DNA of 64,000 nt from Butyrivibrio sp. INlla18 (lineage in GTDB: Bacteria > Bacillota > Clostridia > Lachnospirales > Lachnospiraceae), in NCBI RefSeq assembly GCF_900103635.1, contig NZ_FMXK01000015.1, forward strand, positions 32,515-96,514, written 5' to 3'. The position numbers and the translations under genes are program-made. Positions 61,502 to 64,000 of the stretch are shown piece after piece. Positions within the stretch are counted from its first letter, which is position 1; the number at the start of each line of letters is the position of its first letter. The notes beneath the pieces are model-generated. The model was given only the letters and a program-made list of their open reading frames with translations, had not been told where the DNA came from and ran no database searches.

Positions 61502-61850
61502 GTTTGTTGGTCGGAATGAGAAGACCGGCAAGAAGATAATTGTTCCCAGGAAGCGAGATGCCCTGGGAGTAATTGGTTCTGATGGCAACGTGAAGCAGCT
61601 TGTAAGCTCTGCCATCGTAGATGATTTCTATAACGTTTCAGACGTGATCTCTTGCGACGTCGTTCCATCAGATTATGAGCCTGGAAAGTACATCTATAAT
61701 GCAGGCAAGTTCGAGAAATACGAAGGGACAATCCCTAAGAACACCAAGCAGCTCACAGAAGAGAATGAGATGCTGAGCAATCTCGTAACGGAGACGTCTC
61801 AGACTCTCGACAGTCTTCTCACAGAAGTAATTCCCGAGCTTATGGGCTAA
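61446..61850 (+). CDS. phage protein downstream of RT, unknown
   Basis: 134 residues, ATG within the RT end (56-base overlap) after AGGAGGAG. N-terminal beta domain (ARIVIDVTDECKFVGRNEKT, SDGNVKQLVSSAIVDDFYNV), C-terminal helix. Sits where tail accessory or lysis genes begin. Contains TTGCGACGTCG at 61652, part of the 14-bp palindrome. Confidence 0.5.
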   Translation: MFIHVNVARIVIDVTDECKFVGRNEKTGKKIIVPRKRDALGVIGSDGNVKQLVSSAIVDDFYNVSDVISCDVVPSDYEPGKYIYNAGKFEKYEGTIPKNTKQLTEENEMLSNLVTETSQTLDSLLTEVIPELMG

Positions 61851-61888
61851 TAGCCTATAAAAATATTAAAAAAGAAAGGAGTAAAATC

Positions 61889-62068
61889 ATGATCGCATTT
61901 ATCACAAGAATGATCGAGGAAGCAGCTGACAAATCGGAGGAACAGGGAAAGGCCAAGTACAAAGCCTATTTCGTAAATCCCAAGAGAAGGCCTTATGAGA
62001 GATACCGTGCAGATGTTGACACAAATCTCATGGTAGATGGCTATGAGTATGTCATCTCTGAAGAGTAA
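61889..62068 (+). CDS. 59-residue phage protein
   Basis: MIAFITRMIEEAADKSEEQG followed by a Tyr/Arg-rich segment (NPKRRPYERYRADVD) and EYVISEE. RBS AAAGGAG. Common small protein in Firmicute phage lysis regions; function unknown. Confidence 0.55.
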   Translation: MIAFITRMIEEAADKSEEQGKAKYKAYFVNPKRRPYERYRADVDTNLMVDGYEYVISEE

Positions 62069-62243
62069 GGCAATTCCCGAGCTGGTAGACAGGCAGAATA
62101 CAATCATAAAGGAACAGGCCGACATTATCGATAGCCTGTTCCTTTTGCTTCTGCAATATGTACCGGCCGAGGAGTTGGATAAAAGCAAAGAAGTTGAACA
62201 GATAAACCATATCGCCTTACTGAAGGAGGAAATAAATGTTTGA
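62037..62243 (+). CDS. small coiled-coil phage protein
   Basis: Up to 68 residues, start uncertain (62037, 62043 or 62049), overlapping the previous gene. KSKAIPELVDRQNTIIKEQA, DIIDSLFLLLLQYV: XkdX-neighbour-like small helical protein. Weak RBS. Confidence 0.45.
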   Translation: MAMSMSSLKSKAIPELVDRQNTIIKEQADIIDSLFLLLLQYVPAEELDKSKEVEQINHIALLKEEINV

Positions 62244-62538
62244 TTTTAAAGATGCAGCTACAGTCCTCTCTCTTCTGATCGCAGCGCTGGCACTGTGGCG
62301 GAACGTAAAGGGCGATCAAAAAGGCGAGGGGGCTCAGATTCAGGCCATTCTCACAAAGATGGAATTAATGCAGTCAGATCTTAAGGAGATTAAGGCGGAT
62401 TTCAAAACCGAGCTCAAGGGGCTTAAGGCAGACTTCGATCAGATGAAGGAGAGACTGATTAAAGTTGAGCAGAAGGCCTCATCAGCGCACAAGAGGATAG
62501 ACGAACTTCATGAAGAACATTTTTCGGAAGAAAACTGA
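62236..62538 (+). CDS. XhlA-like membrane coiled-coil protein
   Basis: 100 residues, AAGGAGG. One N-terminal membrane helix (AATVLSLLIAALALWRNV), then a coiled coil with Lys/Glu heptads (LKEIKADFKTELKGLKADF). Resembles hemolysin XhlA-type lysis accessory proteins. Confidence 0.6.
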   Translation: MFDFKDAATVLSLLIAALALWRNVKGDQKGEGAQIQAILTKMELMQSDLKEIKADFKTELKGLKADFDQMKERLIKVEQKASSAHKRIDELHEEHFSEEN

Positions 62539-62764
62539 ATCCGGGATAGAAAGGCTTCAGAAAAAGAGAATGCTCCCAGATCTCGACAAGTATCTGATAT
62601 TCTCTTTTTCTGTCCTTATCCTCTATACTTTGGCGGAGTTTATCTGCTCCACCATAACAGGGATAACCCACGACACATTAACGACATGCCTCTATGCAGC
62701 ATTCGGAGGCGAGACGCTTTTATGCGCCTTGATAAAGAAACATAAACTCAAAAGGAGTGATTAA
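62510..62764 (+). CDS. small two-helix membrane protein, lysis region
   Basis: 84 residues. Two membrane segments (YLIFSFSVLILYTLAEFIC, TLTTCLYAAFGGETLLCAL) between basic ends; it overlaps the previous gene by 29 bases. Possibly a second holin or an antiholin. Confidence 0.55.
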   Translation: MKNIFRKKTESGIERLQKKRMLPDLDKYLIFSFSVLILYTLAEFICSTITGITHDTLTTCLYAAFGGETLLCALIKKHKLKRSD

Positions 62765-62766
62765 AC

Positions 62767-63114
62767 ATGAATGATTTTCTATACACCATAATACAGATCA
62801 TAGTGGCAGGCTCAACACTTCTTCTCATGAGATATGTCCTGCCATACCTGAAGATCAGGCTTGCAAAGATGGTTAGCGACAACCTCTTTGATGAGATACT
62901 TAAAGCTGTTAAATCAGTCCAGCAGGATCCGAATTTCATATTCGGAAAGGATAAGAAAGAAGAGGTCCTGGTCAGGATAACGGCATGGGCCAACAATAAC
63001 GGAATAAGGATCACACAGAAGCAGTTATCTGAACTCATTGAAACTGCAGTCTTTATTATGAAGAGCGAGGACAAAAATGGGAACAACAGCAGTGCAGAGA
63101 GCGACATTTCTTAA
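62767..63114 (+). CDS. LL-H-type holin
   Basis: 115 residues. One N-terminal membrane helix (TIIQIIVAGSTLLLMRYVL) and a soluble helical C-terminus (EVLVRITAWANNNGIRITQK, LSELIETAVFIMK), the layout of Phage_holin_LLH proteins. It overlaps the endolysin gene by 38 bases. Confidence 0.8.
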   Translation: MNDFLYTIIQIIVAGSTLLLMRYVLPYLKIRLAKMVSDNLFDEILKAVKSVQQDPNFIFGKDKKEEVLVRITAWANNNGIRITQKQLSELIETAVFIMKSEDKNGNNSSAESDIS

Positions 63115-63817
63115 TATGATCGTACCGATTGCCATTGAGCAGGCCAAGAAGCACAAGGGGCAGATCTACGCATCTGTATGTATAGCTCAGGCAATCCATG
63201 AGAGCGGATGGGGCACATCGGCGAAGATGGTGAGGGCAAATGCCCTATTTGGAATCAAGGTCGGAAAGAGCGCTTACCATTTCGGAACAGCCTGGAAGGG
63301 TAAAGCTTATAAGACCGGTACCACAGAATATTATGATGGCAAGAACCCCACAAAGATAACAGACTTCTTCAGAGCTTACGATAGTGTAGCTGATGCAACA
63401 GAGGACTATTTCGATATGCTCTGCCATTGTAAGAGGTACAAGGGAGCCTTAAATCAGCCAACACCGAAGAAGTGTATTGAGGGGATCATAGCAGGAGGCT
63501 ATGCAACAGGCCCGGACTATGTTAAGGCCATTATGGACATTCTTAACAGTAAGACCTACAATCTCACTCAGTACGATTCCGGGGAAGTAAAGCTCGTCAA
63601 TCCATACACGCTCACGACATTCCCTTTAAGAGAAGGATCAAGGGGAAGCTCCGTCAAGTGGCTTCAGTGGGAACTCAATCAGCATGGAGCCAGCCTTAAG
63701 ACAGATGGCATCTTTGGAAAGCAGACGAAGCTCTCAGTTCTCTTATATCAGAAGGAGAACGGCCTTGTTCAGGACGGAATCGTCGGCAAGAAGACAATTG
63801 AATCATTAAAGAAGTAA
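63077..63817 (+). CDS. endolysin: glucosaminidase with peptidoglycan-binding domain
   Basis: 246 residues. N-terminal FlgJ/LytG-like beta-N-acetylglucosaminidase (about 10-150), catalytic Glu in AQAIHESGWGTSA, then NALFGIKVG and FFRAYDSVADATEDYFD. C-terminal PG_binding_1 domain (GSSVKWLQWELNQHG, TDGIFGKQTKLSVLLYQK). Released by the holin to open the cell wall. Confidence 0.92.
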   Translation: MGTTAVQRATFLNMIVPIAIEQAKKHKGQIYASVCIAQAIHESGWGTSAKMVRANALFGIKVGKSAYHFGTAWKGKAYKTGTTEYYDGKNPTKITDFFRAYDSVADATEDYFDMLCHCKRYKGALNQPTPKKCIEGIIAGGYATGPDYVKAIMDILNSKTYNLTQYDSGEVKLVNPYTLTTFPLREGSRGSSVKWLQWELNQHGASLKTDGIFGKQTKLSVLLYQKENGLVQDGIVGKKTIESLKK

Positions 63818-63821
63818 TCAG

Positions 63822-63859
63822 GAGCCGGGGACATGCGACTATGTCCTTGGCTCTTTTTT
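63822..63859 (+). terminator. late operon terminator
   Basis: GAGCC-gg-GGACAT pairs with ATGTCC-tt-GGCTC, loop GCGACT, then TTTTTT. Confidence 0.88.
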
Positions 63860-63894
63860 ATTGGGAATCTTCCATATAATAATGCAGAAAGGCA

Positions 63895-63920
63895 GTTAGG
63901 GCACTATTTAGGGCACTTTT
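63895..63920 (+). repeat. right arm-type repeat of integrase
   Basis: 26 bases matching 30443-30468 with one mismatch, containing two TTAGGGCACT units. It is 46 bases from the attR core. Confidence 0.7.
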
Positions 63921-63966
63921 AAAAATATAGACGGCTTATACAAGCCTTTAGAGGGTTCTGATATAT

Positions 63967-64000
63967 CGGGTTCAAATCCCGCTTTCTCCGTTATTTAGAA
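63967..64000 (+). repeat. attR core
   Basis: Identical to 30296-30329, i.e. a duplicate of the tRNA-Ser 3' end. It runs to the last base given, so it may extend further. Confidence 0.93.

Larger units (their letters stand above)
30296..64000. mobile_element. complete siphovirus-type prophage in tRNA-Ser
   Basis: Bounded by a 34-base identical direct repeat (30296-30329 and 63967-64000), with a tyrosine recombinase next to the left copy. It contains lysogeny, replication, packaging, HK97 head, long non-contractile tail, lysis and DGR modules in the usual order. The right repeat reaches the last base of the window, so its true end may lie a few bases beyond. No obvious broken structural gene was seen, so it may be functional. 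Confidence 0.93.

Noticed and set aside
1..64000. CRISPR array
   Set aside because: No regularly spaced direct repeats and no cas genes were seen; the only close repeats are att, arm, DGR and operator sites.
63967..64000. A second tRNA-Ser gene at the window end
   Set aside because: Only the T-arm and acceptor 3' strand are present; the 5' half is missing, as expected for attR.

Overview
The window suggests a flagellated, low- to mid-GC Firmicute, most likely a Lachnospiraceae member of the Butyrivibrio/Pseudobutyrivibrio type. This is inferred from gene families and synteny: SufS-SufU, a large protein next to flagellin and FliS, a long Firmicute-type Tad pilus locus with an FHA protein, and a split class I fumarase. 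No database search was possible.

Layout. Positions 1-26400 are host chromosome: the end of a SUF iron-sulfur operon, tRNA-Lys, tatD-rsmA, a TPR protein with a decayed AAA-like domain, glgB, a flagellin/FliS cluster, a tad (type IVb pilus) locus of 11 genes (13207-22822), then a flavodoxin-SCP2 fusion, rhomboid protease, HIT protein and fumarase alpha/beta. Positions 26400-30200 are a small accessory patch: an IS30-type transposase, an XRE regulator, and a GNAT acetyltransferase with a small partner. At 30232 lies a tRNA-Ser(GCU) into whose 3' end a complete siphovirus-type prophage has integrated. The prophage runs from 30296 to the last base of the window, bounded by 34-bp identical att cores.

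The prophage has a leftward lysogeny module (repressor, membrane-anchored DEDDh exonuclease, integrase), an operator/promoter region, and a rightward early operon (Cro-like regulator, HUH Rep, decayed RNase HI, a PcfK-like/PcfJ pair, HNH, many small ORFs). These are followed by a DUF1492-like late regulator, a candidate cos region with HNH, HK97-type packaging and head genes, a tail with a clear -1 frameshift in the tail-chaperone gene, tape measure, baseplate, holin and endolysin.

The most interesting system is a diversity-generating retroelement (DGR). Its core at 58592-61501 has the order variable protein - hairpin - avd - template repeat - reverse transcriptase. The same template also matches a second variable repeat in a gene about 18 kb upstream (41156-41743), in the early operon and outside the tail module. 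Every difference between the template and either variable repeat falls on a template adenine (12 in VR2 and 13 in VR1, plus one shared A-to-C change at the end of the repeat). Both variable genes are followed by an 8-bp-stem hairpin with a related six-base loop (ACACTT / ATACTT). So one RT/Avd/template set very likely diversifies two C-type-lectin-like proteins: one probably at the tail tip and one of unknown function. The RT carries YNDD and SELNQ where most DGR RTs have a YMDD-like box and an SQ motif.
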